From NCBI GenBank assembly GCA_937920585.1, contig CAKZSB010000111.1:1-54646 (forward strand): a DNA stretch of 54,646 nucleotides. Direction: 5' to 3'. Under the pieces are notes generated by a model that was given only the letters and a program-made list of their open reading frames with translations, was not told the origin of the DNA and searched no databases. Source of the stretch: an uncultured Granulosicoccaceae bacterium (GTDB lineage Bacteria; Pseudomonadota; Gammaproteobacteria; Granulosicoccales; Granulosicoccaceae). Shown here one piece after another: positions 17,026 through 25,374 of the stretch. The position numbers and the translations under genes are program-made. Each line of letters starts with the position of its first letter. The first letter of the stretch is position 1.

Positions 17026-18177
17026 TCACGCTAGTTGTGCCAGGGCTCGTTCGATTCTTGACAGCGCTGTGTCGAGTTGCTCGCCGGCACAGGCGAAGTT
17101 GAGTCGCTGATAGTTCGGATCGCCAAATTGCGCACCCGGGGATAGCCCCACACCGTGTTGACGAAAGTAGTCGCACGGATCTTCCACTGGCATGTCGCTG
17201 GTGTTGATCCACGCCAAATAAGTTGCAGCAGTTGCATCCATCCAGATATAGGGCATGGCATCAACGGCTGAACGCAGCGTCTGGTGATTGCGACGCAGGT
17301 GCTGTATCAGCTGCGCATGCCAGCTCTGGCCATGGGTATAAGCCGCCTGTGCAGCGATATAGGACAGGGTGGGCACGATCGGTACCGTGTAATGGCAGGC
17401 TTCGGAGAATTTCTCTCGCACAGCCGGATCGGGAATAATGGCAAACGAGCAGTTCGCGCCAGCGAGATTGTAGGTTTTGCTCGGTGACATCAGCGTGATG
17501 GTGTTGCTGGCCAGTTCCCCGGCTGCGACCGCCGTTGGTACATGCGGTGCCTGTTCATCCAGCACCAGGTCACAGTGGATTTCATCCGACACGACCAGCA
17601 CGTTATGTTTTGTACAGATCTCCATTAGCTGCCGCAGTTCGGCACTCGTGTACATAGTGCCAGCCGGGTTGTGCGGACTGCACAGCAACAATGACGTTGC
17701 ACGGGGGTTTTTTGCCTGCCGCTCCAGTAAATCGAAGTCGATACTCCAGCGATTCTGTTGGTAAACCAGAGGCAGGTCGATCCGTTCCTTGCCCGCCTTC
17801 TCGGGGATATGCAGCAGCGGATGGTAGACCGGACTGGGCACCAGCACCGAATCGCCCTGTTTGCCTGCCATACTGCTCGCGGCAGTAAGCCCCGGGACGA
17901 CACCCGGCAGCCATACCAGCCAGCTTTCATCAATTTGCCATTGAAAGCTGCGTTGCAGGTAAGCGATAACCGCCTCATACAGTGCTTCAGGCGCTCGTGT
18001 GTAACCCAGAATCGGATGATCGATTCGGCTTTTCAGTGCGTTCAGAATTTCCGGTGCAATGGCGAATTCCATGTCGGCGACCCACATGGGTATGACGTCT
18101 TCATCGCCGTATTTGGTCCATTTAATAGACGACGTGTTACGCCGATCGATAATTTGGTCAAACGGGGAGATAGACAT
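17026..18177 (-). CDS. patB: PatB/MalY-type C-S lyase (cystathionine beta-lyase)
   Basis: A 383-residue fold-type I PLP enzyme of the MalY/PatB group. It cleaves C-S bonds of cystathionine or similar cysteine conjugates, giving pyruvate, ammonia and a thiol. The start IKWTKYGDEDVIPMWVADME is diagnostic, as are CSPHNPAGTMY, VVSDEIHCDL and the PLP lysine in SPSKTYNLAG (Lys234). The length is normal. It stands alone on the minus strand, downstream of a 246-base gap that holds a large inverted repeat. Confidence 0.92.
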   Translation of the reverse strand: MSISPFDQIIDRRNTSSIKWTKYGDEDVIPMWVADMEFAIAPEILNALKSRIDHPILGYTRAPEALYEAVIAYLQRSFQWQIDESWLVWLPGVVPGLTAASSMAGKQGDSVLVPSPVYHPLLHIPEKAGKERIDLPLVYQQNRWSIDFDLLERQAKNPRATSLLLCSPHNPAGTMYTSAELRQLMEICTKHNVLVVSDEIHCDLVLDEQAPHVPTAVAAGELASNTITLMSPSKTYNLAGANCSFAIIPDPAVREKFSEACHYTVPIVPTLSYIAAQAAYTHGQSWHAQLIQHLRRNHQTLRSAVDAMPYIWMDATAATYLAWINTSDMPVEDPCDYFRQHGVGLSPGAQFGDPNYQRLNFACAGEQLDTALSRIERALAQLA

Positions 18178-18282
18178 GTGGCCGGCCGTCGTGCGCTGCG
18201 TTGTTTGCTAGCGGTGGGAGATTGGAAAACGACGGGAATGATAACAGCCACGCGGCTGCGGTGCGTTACCTGACGCAGGGAA

Positions 18283-18326
18283 GGTAAAGGGGTGGGCTTT
18301 GCCGAGGCTTCGCCCACCAATTTACC
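18283..18326. repeat. Nested inverted repeat, REP-like
   Basis: GGTAAA (18283-18288) pairs with TTTACC (18321-18326), and inside it GGTGGGC (18291-18297) pairs with GCCCACC (18312-18318); only a GG/AA mismatch separates the two arms. The 14-base loop can fold further (GCC/GGC). It lies in the 246-base gap between the phosphatase stop and the patB start, with no T tract. On the minus strand its right half reads GGCAAAGCCCACC, resembling the GCAAAGC of the hairpin at 10842-10868. Confidence 0.7.
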
Positions 18327-18423
18327 GCCATTATGAGAAAGTAAGTCTCATTGTCTCTATGGGACCATCCAGGGCCATACTCTTCACAGTCCGGGCCAGC
18401 AGACGGCTTCGGTTTGACTCCCA

Positions 18424-19413
18424 TCAACAGATCGCCACTTCGACAACAGTTATATCGTCGCTGGCTTCAATCTCTTGAATCTGTGCCGCGCGACAGGAGA
18501 TGATCTTTGCCAGTCTGCCTTCGTTATAAGCGTCAGCAGCTATGCAGTTGCAAAGCTTGTCCATGTTGAATAGATCGGGGTCTGGCCCTTCGCATTCGAT
18601 CAAGCCGTCGGTAATCGCGTATATCTGGTGCGGTTCTGAGTAATGGCGCTCAATTGTGACAACCTCGGAGGCTGACACGGTTTGAATCCCAAGCGGTAGC
18701 TGACTGCTGGGGATCAGCTCGCTGATGGCGCCGTCGTCTGCGGCTATCACCAGCTCTGGCAGGCCCGCGTTGCAGGCATTCAGCGTGCCCCTGCGGGCAT
18801 CAGCGACGATCACGGCGGCACAGCAGAAGAATCCCGACGGCAGCAGTGCGGCCAGCTTGTTGTTGAGCTCTTCGATAATCTCGTCCACGGACATGCCCTG
18901 GCGCGCGGTTGCCTTGAAGATTGACGCAACGGGTGCCGCGCCCATAGCGGCGGTAATTCCATGGCCGGTCAGATCTGCCAGCAGAGCATATACCTGTTGG
19001 TTCGGGCCTTCGCAGACGATTGCCAGATCGCCGCTGAAACCGTACAACGGATTTTGCCAGACGTCTGTGCCGGGCACCTCCCGGTCGTCCGGGTTGACGA
19101 TATGATTGAGGATGCGCAGAGCGCGAACTTCCTCGCGATTCTTTAGCCTCTTGACGCGGATCAGCTTCTGAGCCAGCCGGCGGTACTGCTGCATTCTGCG
19201 TTGTTGGCAGACGACCTTCCACAGCAAAAGTGGCATGGCTACGCCGCTTGTTAAAGCCAGCAAAAACAGCGCGGTCAGCGCGGGGGGAGTTGTGTCGCTG
19301 ACACCGGGGCGCAGCACCACGAGCACGGCGAGCACCAGCAGGATACAGGGAAAGGCCAACAGGGCTGGCCATTGAGTTTTGTGCAAGCTGGATTTCACAT
19401 TACTGGGTTGCAT
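18424..19413 (-). CDS. Membrane-anchored SpoIIE/PP2C-type serine phosphatase
   Basis: A protein of about 329 residues with two N-terminal transmembrane helices (LLAFPCILLVLAVLVVL and ALFLLALTSGVAMPLLLW), then a basic linker and a SpoIIE-type PPM domain. Metal-binding motifs are present: GFSGDLAIV, LLADLTGHGITAAMGA, ITDGLIECEG and SDDITVVEVAI. Such phosphatases usually act on anti-anti-sigma (STAS) proteins, but no STAS or HATPase gene is nearby. The ATG at 19413 is chosen because longer starts (19497, 19551) overlap the SRAP gene; 19413 lacks a clear ribosome site, so the start is uncertain. Confidence 0.85.
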   Translation of the reverse strand: MQPSNVKSSLHKTQWPALLAFPCILLVLAVLVVLRPGVSDTTPPALTALFLLALTSGVAMPLLLWKVVCQQRRMQQYRRLAQKLIRVKRLKNREEVRALRILNHIVNPDDREVPGTDVWQNPLYGFSGDLAIVCEGPNQQVYALLADLTGHGITAAMGAAPVASIFKATARQGMSVDEIIEELNNKLAALLPSGFFCCAAVIVADARRGTLNACNAGLPELVIAADDGAISELIPSSQLPLGIQTVSASEVVTIERHYSEPHQIYAITDGLIECEGPDPDLFNMDKLCNCIAADAYNEGRLAKIISCRAAQIQEIEASDDITVVEVAIC

Positions 19414-19474
19414 TTTATAGTTATTTTTATTTGCAAATGCGGGTTGTTGGGGCAGGGTATCGGCGCCGGTGGCA

Positions 19475-20146
19475 TTAGCTTGAGTGCGGATTATCATCCT
19501 GCGGAAGCGCTGTGAGGCACTCTGGACCATCGTTGCTCGGGTCATCGACATAATTTTCCAGCGCCTGGAGCTGCAGCGACGTTTGTGCGTTCAACAGCTC
19601 GCGAACTGCATCGGGGCGATCATTGAACAGCCAGTCGTCCAGTCGATCCAGAGGTATCACCACCGGTTGGCGTTCGTGAATGGCGCGCATCGCTGATTGC
19701 GATCGAGTGCTGATCACACAACATTGCTGATAGCCGTCGCCGTGCATCTGGAACAGAGTTGCCAGTGCCATCGCTCTGTCTGGTCCCTTGATATAATGCG
19801 CAGCGCGGCCGGCATTGCCACGCCGCCACTCATAGAAGCCGTTAACCGGTAGAAACCCTCGGTAGCGGGTGATCAAACTGCGAAAAGAAGGCTTTTCGTA
19901 GATAGTTTCCGCCCTTGCAATAGTCAGTGGACGTCTGAATTGCCCGTCTTTCGCCCATGGCGGGATGAAACCCCATTGCATTGGTGCCAGTTGCGCGCCC
20001 TGATTACTGCGGGTCACACCCCAGACAGCAGAGAGCGGCCGGACATTGTAGTGTGGGGTAAAGTGTTCGCGCCTTAGCTGCAAGCCCAGACTATCCAGCA
20101 GCCATTGCAGGTCGGCGTGGATTGAGACATTCAGGCGTATGGCCAT
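19475..20146 (-). CDS. SOS response-associated peptidase (YedK/HMCES) family, catalytic Cys2 absent
   Basis: A 223-residue SRAP protein. In YedK/HMCES, Cys2 of the invariant MCGR start crosslinks to abasic sites in single-stranded DNA. Here the rest of the active site is present: Asn34 (HYNVRP), Arg78 and Glu80 (ARAE), Glu106 (GFYEW) and His157 (IHERQP). But the protein begins MAIRLNVSI, aligned to the usual MCGRLNV, so Cys2 and Gly3 are Ala and Ile. Codons upstream in frame do not supply MCGR. It may bind DNA without the thiazolidine crosslink, or act differently. Length is otherwise normal. Confidence 0.9.
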   Translation of the reverse strand: MAIRLNVSIHADLQWLLDSLGLQLRREHFTPHYNVRPLSAVWGVTRSNQGAQLAPMQWGFIPPWAKDGQFRRPLTIARAETIYEKPSFRSLITRYRGFLPVNGFYEWRRGNAGRAAHYIKGPDRAMALATLFQMHGDGYQQCCVISTRSQSAMRAIHERQPVVIPLDRLDDWLFNDRPDAVRELLNAQTSLQLQALENYVDDPSNDGPECLTALPQDDNPHSS

Positions 20147-20352
20147 GGAAATCCTGCTAGCGGTTAAAGATTGTGGCAGTGAAGCGTTTGGCTATGGGTT
20201 GCAAGCCTGATGACAGCGGGCTGTGATCGCGGACCTTACCGATTAAACGCCATTTATGATACAAAAGGGTTATCGATGATGGGTGCGGATTGCAGCCACA
20301 CCCCCTCGCCACCGTTGAGTCGGCAAGGTTACTCGCCACACGAGAACAATAA

Positions 20353-20817
20353 ATGAGTTTGACCCAAGAGTCTGATTTCCTGGCCAAGGTTCCACTATTC
20401 AAGGAACTCGAGCCCGCCAAGCTCAAGCTGCTCGCGTTTGCCAGCGAATTGATCACCTATCGAGACGGCGAAGAGTTGTTCCATGCTGGCGATATCGGCG
20501 ATTGTGCATTTGTCATCACTGCCGGTGAAGTGGAAATACTCAGCAGCGCGGATGAACTAACCGTCGTGGGAGTGCTGCAGCAGAATCAGCTGTTTGGCGA
20601 GTTGGCGCTTTTGAATGATGAACCCAGAAGCGCCACCATTCGCGCCAGAGGTGAGAGTACAGTCATGAAAATAACCGAAAGTACTTTTATGCAATTGCTG
20701 CGGGAAAACTCGGAACTGGCGTTGAATGTGATCCAGCAGCTGAGCCAGAAACTGGCCAAATCACATCAACATGTGCTGGAGTTGCAGCAAGAGCTCACCT
20801 CACGCAATGGCCAATAG
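20353..20817 (+). CDS. Cyclic-nucleotide-binding domain protein
   Basis: A 154-residue stand-alone CRP-type cNMP-binding domain (about 12-130) with no DNA-binding helix-turn-helix. The phosphate-binding cassette FGELALLNDEPRSATIRA is intact, so it could bind cAMP or cGMP. A C-terminal helix (about 123-150, LNVIQQLSQKLAKSHQHVLELQQEL) has coiled-coil character and may mediate partner contacts. It lies 69 bases upstream of two glycosyltransferase genes on the same strand, suggesting it gates that locus's proteins. Function inferred only. Confidence 0.88.
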   Translation: MSLTQESDFLAKVPLFKELEPAKLKLLAFASELITYRDGEELFHAGDIGDCAFVITAGEVEILSSADELTVVGVLQQNQLFGELALLNDEPRSATIRARGESTVMKITESTFMQLLRENSELALNVIQQLSQKLAKSHQHVLELQQELTSRNGQ

Positions 20818-20886
20818 ATAGTTGTTAACGCAGATGATAAGTAAGCTAGTTCCAGATGTTCAACCGGTAAACCGTAGCGGTATGAG

Positions 20887-22098
20887 ATGAACGAATCCGG
20901 CCACGCCAGAGTATTGATTTATAGTCACGACAGCTTCGGCCTGGGGCACCTGCGCCGCTGCCGAACGATTGCGCATTCGTTGGTGGAACACTACAAATCA
21001 CTTTCGGTGCTGATAATCTCCGGATCGCCAATTATTGGTAGCTTCGAATTCAGGGCCAGAGTGGACTTTGTTCGAATACCCGGGGTGATCAAATTGCACA
21101 GCGGTGATTATACGTCGCTGGCACTCCACATCGATCTAAAGCAAACGCTTGAATTGCGTGAATCGATTATTCTCAATACAGCCCGGGTGTTCGCACCCGA
21201 CGTATTCCTGGTCGACAAAGAACCCACTGGTTTGCAGGGTGAGGTGGTAGACACACTGGCGATGATGCAAGAGCAGGGCTGCGTCAATATCCTGGGTTTG
21301 CGTGACGTCATGGATGATCCGGACGCACTGCGACAGGAGTGGGATCGCAAGGGCGTTGTGGATGTGATTGAACGCTACTATAACGCCATATGGGTCTATG
21401 GCCCCCCCGAAATGGGCAACCCGATAGAGAGTATTGATTTACAGCCTTCAGTAGTTGCGAAAATTCGATACACCGGCTACCTGCGACGGCAACTGCCGGT
21501 TAAACGGGTGCAGGCCGACCCTGTCGATACCGGCGAGCCCTACTTTCTGGTTACCACCGGGGGTGGTGGCGACGGTGTAGATGTGGTCGACTGGTTGTTG
21601 CGAACCTACGAGTCTGGCGAGGAAATTCCCTACCGCGCAATAATCGTGTACGGCCCCTTTATGCCGGCGGAAAAACAACGCGAGTTCAACCAGCGTGCCG
21701 AGGCTCTTGATTGTATCGACACGATCACCTTTGATAACAACATTGAATTGTTGATGCAGGAGGCCGAAGGTATTGTAGCCATGGGCGGCTACAACACGTT
21801 CTGTGAAATTCTGTCATTCGACAAAAAAGCCCTGATCATCCCCCGTTCCAGGCCACGCAAGGAGCAACTGGTTCGAGCGAACAACGCAGCGGGGCTTGGA
21901 CTTGTGCAGGTTCTGGATCCTGAGGAGGGTATGGATACCGATTTAATGGCTGAAGCGTTGCGCAGCTTGCCGCACCGGGCGAACCCCTCACGCAATATGA
22001 GTCCGCGTATGTTGGAGGGGCTCGAGCGTATCGCCAATCTGGTGGAGCCGGTATTACAGACCGCCACGAGAATTGTTGCCACCGACGCCGATGTCTAG
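20887..22098 (+). CDS. Predicted GT-B glycosyltransferase, MurG-like (COG4671 type)
   Basis: A 403-residue protein. The N-terminal Rossmann half begins with RVLIYSHDSFGLGHLRRC (the G-x-G-H loop at 18-21, as in MurG/GT28). The C-terminal half has the glycine-rich strand TTGGGGDG and a donor-site stretch MGGYNTFCEILSF (299 onward) then ALIIPRSRPRKEQLVRA, close to the MurG nucleotide-sugar site. Donor and acceptor are unknown. No transmembrane helix is visible. Its stop overlaps the next glycosyltransferase by eight bases (ATGTCTAG), so the two are coupled. Confidence 0.85.
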   Translation: MNESGHARVLIYSHDSFGLGHLRRCRTIAHSLVEHYKSLSVLIISGSPIIGSFEFRARVDFVRIPGVIKLHSGDYTSLALHIDLKQTLELRESIILNTARVFAPDVFLVDKEPTGLQGEVVDTLAMMQEQGCVNILGLRDVMDDPDALRQEWDRKGVVDVIERYYNAIWVYGPPEMGNPIESIDLQPSVVAKIRYTGYLRRQLPVKRVQADPVDTGEPYFLVTTGGGGDGVDVVDWLLRTYESGEEIPYRAIIVYGPFMPAEKQREFNQRAEALDCIDTITFDNNIELLMQEAEGIVAMGGYNTFCEILSFDKKALIIPRSRPRKEQLVRANNAAGLGLVQVLDPEEGMDTDLMAEALRSLPHRANPSRNMSPRMLEGLERIANLVEPVLQTATRIVATDADV

Positions 22099-23239
22099 AT
22101 CGGGCCCCCTCGTCCGGTTCGATGTTTTTCTCTATGTCGTGCATTTACTTGGCAGTGGGCACTTGCGCCGTACAGCCGCGATCGCCAATCAACTGGCAGC
22201 TGCTGATCGCAAGGTGTGTCTTGTCAGTGGCGGCGCACCGTTGACCAATCTCGTTCTGCACCCCGCGATTGAATTTGTGCAACTGCCTCCGGTCCGTGCT
22301 CGTGACGGCGATTTTTCAGACCTGGTCGATAGTGATAATTCCCCTGTCGATGACCACTGGTGGGCGGAGCGTTGCAATCGTTTGCTGGATAGCTGGCATG
22401 CACATGCGGCAAGGGTTCTGATTGTTGAATCCTATCCGTTCGCGCGACGCCAGATGCGCAGGGAGATAATCCCGCTACTGGAGCTAGCATCACCGCAGGC
22501 CCATATAGTCAGTTCGGTGCGCGATATCCTGCAGCCAAAGACAAAGCCTGGTCGGATTGAAGAAGTGGTAGATCTGGTGAACCGTTTTTTCACCACCGTG
22601 CTGGTACACGGCGATCGAGCGATCGTATCGCTGGAAGAGACGTTTCCGAGTGTGGCTCGATTGAACACAGAAATTGTCTATACCGGCTATGTCGACGACG
22701 CGATGGCAGCGTCTGCCGATGTTGGGCAGACCGCTGATATTGTGGTAGCAGCAGGTGGAGGTGCTGTGGGTTTGGCGCTCTATCAGGCTGCCATGGTGGC
22801 TGCGGCGCAGGCTGCCGAATTTCAATGGCTGGTGCTGGTTGGACACACCATTGCGGAGGCAGAGTTTCGTCAACTGCAGGAATCGGCGCCGGGTAATTTG
22901 TCGGTGCAGCGCAATCGTCCGGACTACCGTGCACTGTTGAGAACCGCCGTCTGTTCGATATCACAAGCGGGTTACAACACAGCTGTGGATCTGTTGCAAA
23001 GCCGGTGCAAGGCAGTGCTGGTCCCCTACAGCGCAGACGGAGAAGTGGAGCAGACGATCCGCGCCGGTAAGCTGGCTGAATTGGGCGTGGCGGTTGTTTT
23101 ATCTGAAAAGGCGCTATCTGCCAGGAGCCTGCTCGACGCCATCAATAAGGCCCAACAACTTGCGCCACCAAAGATCGATCTCGACCTGGATGGTGCGGCC
23201 AACGTCACTGCATGGGTCGACAAATGGCTGGGAGATTGA
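22091..23239 (+). CDS. Second MurG-like GT-B glycosyltransferase
   Basis: A 382-residue protein related in layout to the gene before it but clearly diverged. It has the loop LLGSGHLRRTAAIANQL (G21-x-G-H24), a mid-protein VVAAGGGAVG and the donor-site-like SQAGYNTAVDLLQ (291 onward) followed by AVLVPYSADGEVEQTIRA. Two adjacent non-identical family members suggest sequential sugar transfers or a heteromer. The ATG at 22091 overlaps the previous stop; an in-frame TTG at 22073 is less likely. A deacetylase gene starts one base after the stop. Confidence 0.82.
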   Translation: MSRSGPLVRFDVFLYVVHLLGSGHLRRTAAIANQLAAADRKVCLVSGGAPLTNLVLHPAIEFVQLPPVRARDGDFSDLVDSDNSPVDDHWWAERCNRLLDSWHAHAARVLIVESYPFARRQMRREIIPLLELASPQAHIVSSVRDILQPKTKPGRIEEVVDLVNRFFTTVLVHGDRAIVSLEETFPSVARLNTEIVYTGYVDDAMAASADVGQTADIVVAAGGGAVGLALYQAAMVAAAQAAEFQWLVLVGHTIAEAEFRQLQESAPGNLSVQRNRPDYRALLRTAVCSISQAGYNTAVDLLQSRCKAVLVPYSADGEVEQTIRAGKLAELGVAVVLSEKALSARSLLDAINKAQQLAPPKIDLDLDGAANVTAWVDKWLGD

Positions 23240-23240
23240 C

Positions 23241-24020
23241 TTGACGCAGTTCAACTGGGACGACCTGCAGCGCGAGCTCACGCGATGGCACAGCGATGGT
23301 CTGCAGGCGACCTTCTGGTGGCGCGATGATGACGTAACTGCTGATTCAGCTGAACTTCGACAACTGCTGGGTCTTGCCGATCGTGCGGCGGTGCCGTTGG
23401 CGTTAGCCGTAATTCCGGCGCTTGTTGACAATGAACTGGTGCAGGTGCTTGATCGCTTCCCGAACGTGACAGTACTCCAACACGGTTACCGCCATCAAAG
23501 TCACTCGCCTGCGGGAGAGAAAAAAGCAGAGTTTGGCGAGCACAGAAATTCAGCAGAGCTGCTGGCCGATCTGACTGCCGGTCGCGATCTGTTGCGGGCA
23601 AAATTCGGCGACCGCTTTGTTCCGGTGCTGGTACCGCCCTGGAACCGCTACACCCCGAAGCTTGTACCGCTGTTGCAGCAGGCGGGGCTGGTTGGATTGA
23701 GCGCAATGTGGGCGCGAACAATCCATGGTGATGCTCCGTTACAGGTCAATACCCATATCGATCCGGTGGCATGGCGCGAAGATCGCGATTTTGCCGGCCT
23801 TTCACTTGTGCTGGAACAGCTGATCTGCCATTTGAAACTGCGGCGCGAATTCGAAAAATATCGCGACGAACCTACCGGGCTGCTCACCCATCATCTGGAT
23901 CACACGCCTGCAGTGTGGGACTTCTGCGCGCAGTTGATTGAACGATTGTCCGCCAGTGAACAGGTGCGCTGGGTCTCCTCGAGGGAAATCTGGTTAAACA
24001 GGCCCAAAGCTGCCAGTTAA
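23241..24020 (+). CDS. Polysaccharide deacetylase-like protein (CE4/NodB fold)
   Basis: A 259-residue protein with the catalytic pattern of NodB-type de-N/O-acetylases: a WWRDDDV motif (Asp29-31), the metal histidines in QHGYRHQSH (His81 and His85), a VPPWNRY loop and a C-terminal TGLLTHHLDH motif. No signal peptide is seen, so it appears cytoplasmic, unlike most cell-wall deacetylases, and may act on a lipid-linked or nucleotide-linked sugar. The TTG at 23241 has GGGAG six bases upstream. Its TAA overlaps the stop of the convergent GT4 gene. Confidence 0.83.
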   Translation: MTQFNWDDLQRELTRWHSDGLQATFWWRDDDVTADSAELRQLLGLADRAAVPLALAVIPALVDNELVQVLDRFPNVTVLQHGYRHQSHSPAGEKKAEFGEHRNSAELLADLTAGRDLLRAKFGDRFVPVLVPPWNRYTPKLVPLLQQAGLVGLSAMWARTIHGDAPLQVNTHIDPVAWREDRDFAGLSLVLEQLICHLKLRREFEKYRDEPTGLLTHHLDHTPAVWDFCAQLIERLSASEQVRWVSSREIWLNRPKAAS

Positions 24021-25255
24021 TCCAGTGGTTTTTGTTCCAGCAGATCGTGCAATCGCGCGACGCACTTCAGGTGTGAAAACGCTTCGTTCAAGCGTTCAAA
24101 TCCGGCATTCGCCAGCCGTGTGCGCATGGCATCGTCCTCGATTAACATCGCCAGACCTGCGCGCAGCGCCTCGTGGTTTTTCTGTTCCACCAACCAGCCG
24201 GTCTCACCGTGTTCTATAAGCTCGGGGATACCGGAGATATTGGTCGACAGACAGGCAAGCCGCTGGCTCTGGGCTTCCATCAGAACATTGGGTAGACCGT
24301 CGCGATCGCCGTCATCGCCAACGATACTGGGCAGCACGAAGATATCTGATTGTCGGTACAGATCGAGTACACGCTGTTGCGGCTGTGAGCCCAGCCAGCT
24401 GATTTTGTGCGTCAGCTTGAGTTCACCGGCGAGTGTCTCCAGCGAGTCCTGCAGTACGCCCCCGCCAATGTGCGTAAAGTGCCACTGCAGATTGGCCGGA
24501 AGCTCTGCCAGCGCCTGCAGCAGATAGCGGTAGCCCTTTTTCTCAACCAGCCGCCCGACGGAAACTATTGCGATCACAGCTCCCGTGCGACTGCGGACAC
24601 CCGGATCGGGAAATCGCTGCAGATCGATGCCGTGATACAGGAGATGGACCTTGTTCGGGCTCGCCGCCAGCTCACGCAGATGGAGATAGTTTGCGTTGGT
24701 GCAGGTCACCAGCCATTGTGCGGATTTCAGCTTGTTGCGCTTTTCGCGTGCCGACAGCGTCCAGATATCTTTTGCATGTGCCGAGATGCTCCACGGCAGG
24801 CCGCTCAGCGTGCTGGCATATCCGGCAACAGAGGCTGGCGTGTGCATGAAGTGCGCGTAGATCCACTGGCAGTCCCCGAATAGCTCGTGCTTCAGCACCA
24901 GTGCCTGGCCAAATCGTCGCACCCGGTTGCGAGTGAGATCGTGGGCGAGGTCGATTGCAAAGTCGCGCGCTGCCGACCAGAAAGACAGCGTCGCGATGTT
25001 TGCCAACAGGGCCTTGAATACCCGCATTGGCTGGTGATGCAGATACTCAGGCAAATAGTGTACTGTTGCCTCAATCTCGTCGTGAATCGGATGTGTATCC
25101 GGGTCGTAGGGTTTGCGTAAAGAATAGATCTCGATTCGGAATCCCTGTCGCTCCAGTTCCAGTATTTCCTGGGCAATGAATGTCTCCGACAGGCGGGGAT
25201 AACCCTTTAGCACCAGTGCGATGTGTTTTTGAGCGGTTGTTGAGTCCACAGGCAA
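24017..25255 (-). CDS. GT4-family glycosyltransferase (colanic-acid WcaL-like)
   Basis: A 412-residue GT-B enzyme. The N-terminal half opens with LVLKGYPRLSETFI, typical of the WcaL/AmsK-like branch, and includes the acceptor-domain ISAHAKDIW. The C-terminal GT4 half has VGRLVEKKGYRYLLQAL and the donor-site DGLPNVLMEAQSQ with the spaced acidic residues, then GIPELIEHGETGWLV. It is a retaining-type sugar transferase; the sugar is unknown. It converges with the deacetylase (stops overlap) and is divergent from the ABC gene, so the three share one locus. Confidence 0.9.
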   Translation of the reverse strand: MPVDSTTAQKHIALVLKGYPRLSETFIAQEILELERQGFRIEIYSLRKPYDPDTHPIHDEIEATVHYLPEYLHHQPMRVFKALLANIATLSFWSAARDFAIDLAHDLTRNRVRRFGQALVLKHELFGDCQWIYAHFMHTPASVAGYASTLSGLPWSISAHAKDIWTLSAREKRNKLKSAQWLVTCTNANYLHLRELAASPNKVHLLYHGIDLQRFPDPGVRSRTGAVIAIVSVGRLVEKKGYRYLLQALAELPANLQWHFTHIGGGVLQDSLETLAGELKLTHKISWLGSQPQQRVLDLYRQSDIFVLPSIVGDDGDRDGLPNVLMEAQSQRLACLSTNISGIPELIEHGETGWLVEQKNHEALRAGLAMLIEDDAMRTRLANAGFERLNEAFSHLKCVARLHDLLEQKPLD

Positions 25256-25334
25256 TCGGATTTCTCCCGGCTTTCATGTAAGATTGGCGAAGAGGTTAAG
25301 TGAGCAAAGGATACAGCGAATTTTGAGTCGCGCA

Positions 25335-25347
25335 CGTTTACTAAACG
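25335..25347. promoter_or_regulatory. 13-bp palindrome in the GT4/ABC divergent gap
   Basis: CGTTTACTAAACG is a perfect palindrome around a central C, 28 bases before the ABC start and 80 bases from the GT4 start. The size and position suit an operator for a dimeric regulator controlling both genes. No regulator gene with a helix-turn-helix is in the window. Candidate only. Confidence 0.35.
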
Positions 25348-25374
25348 CGTATTGGCGATAGCGGGGCGGCAGAT

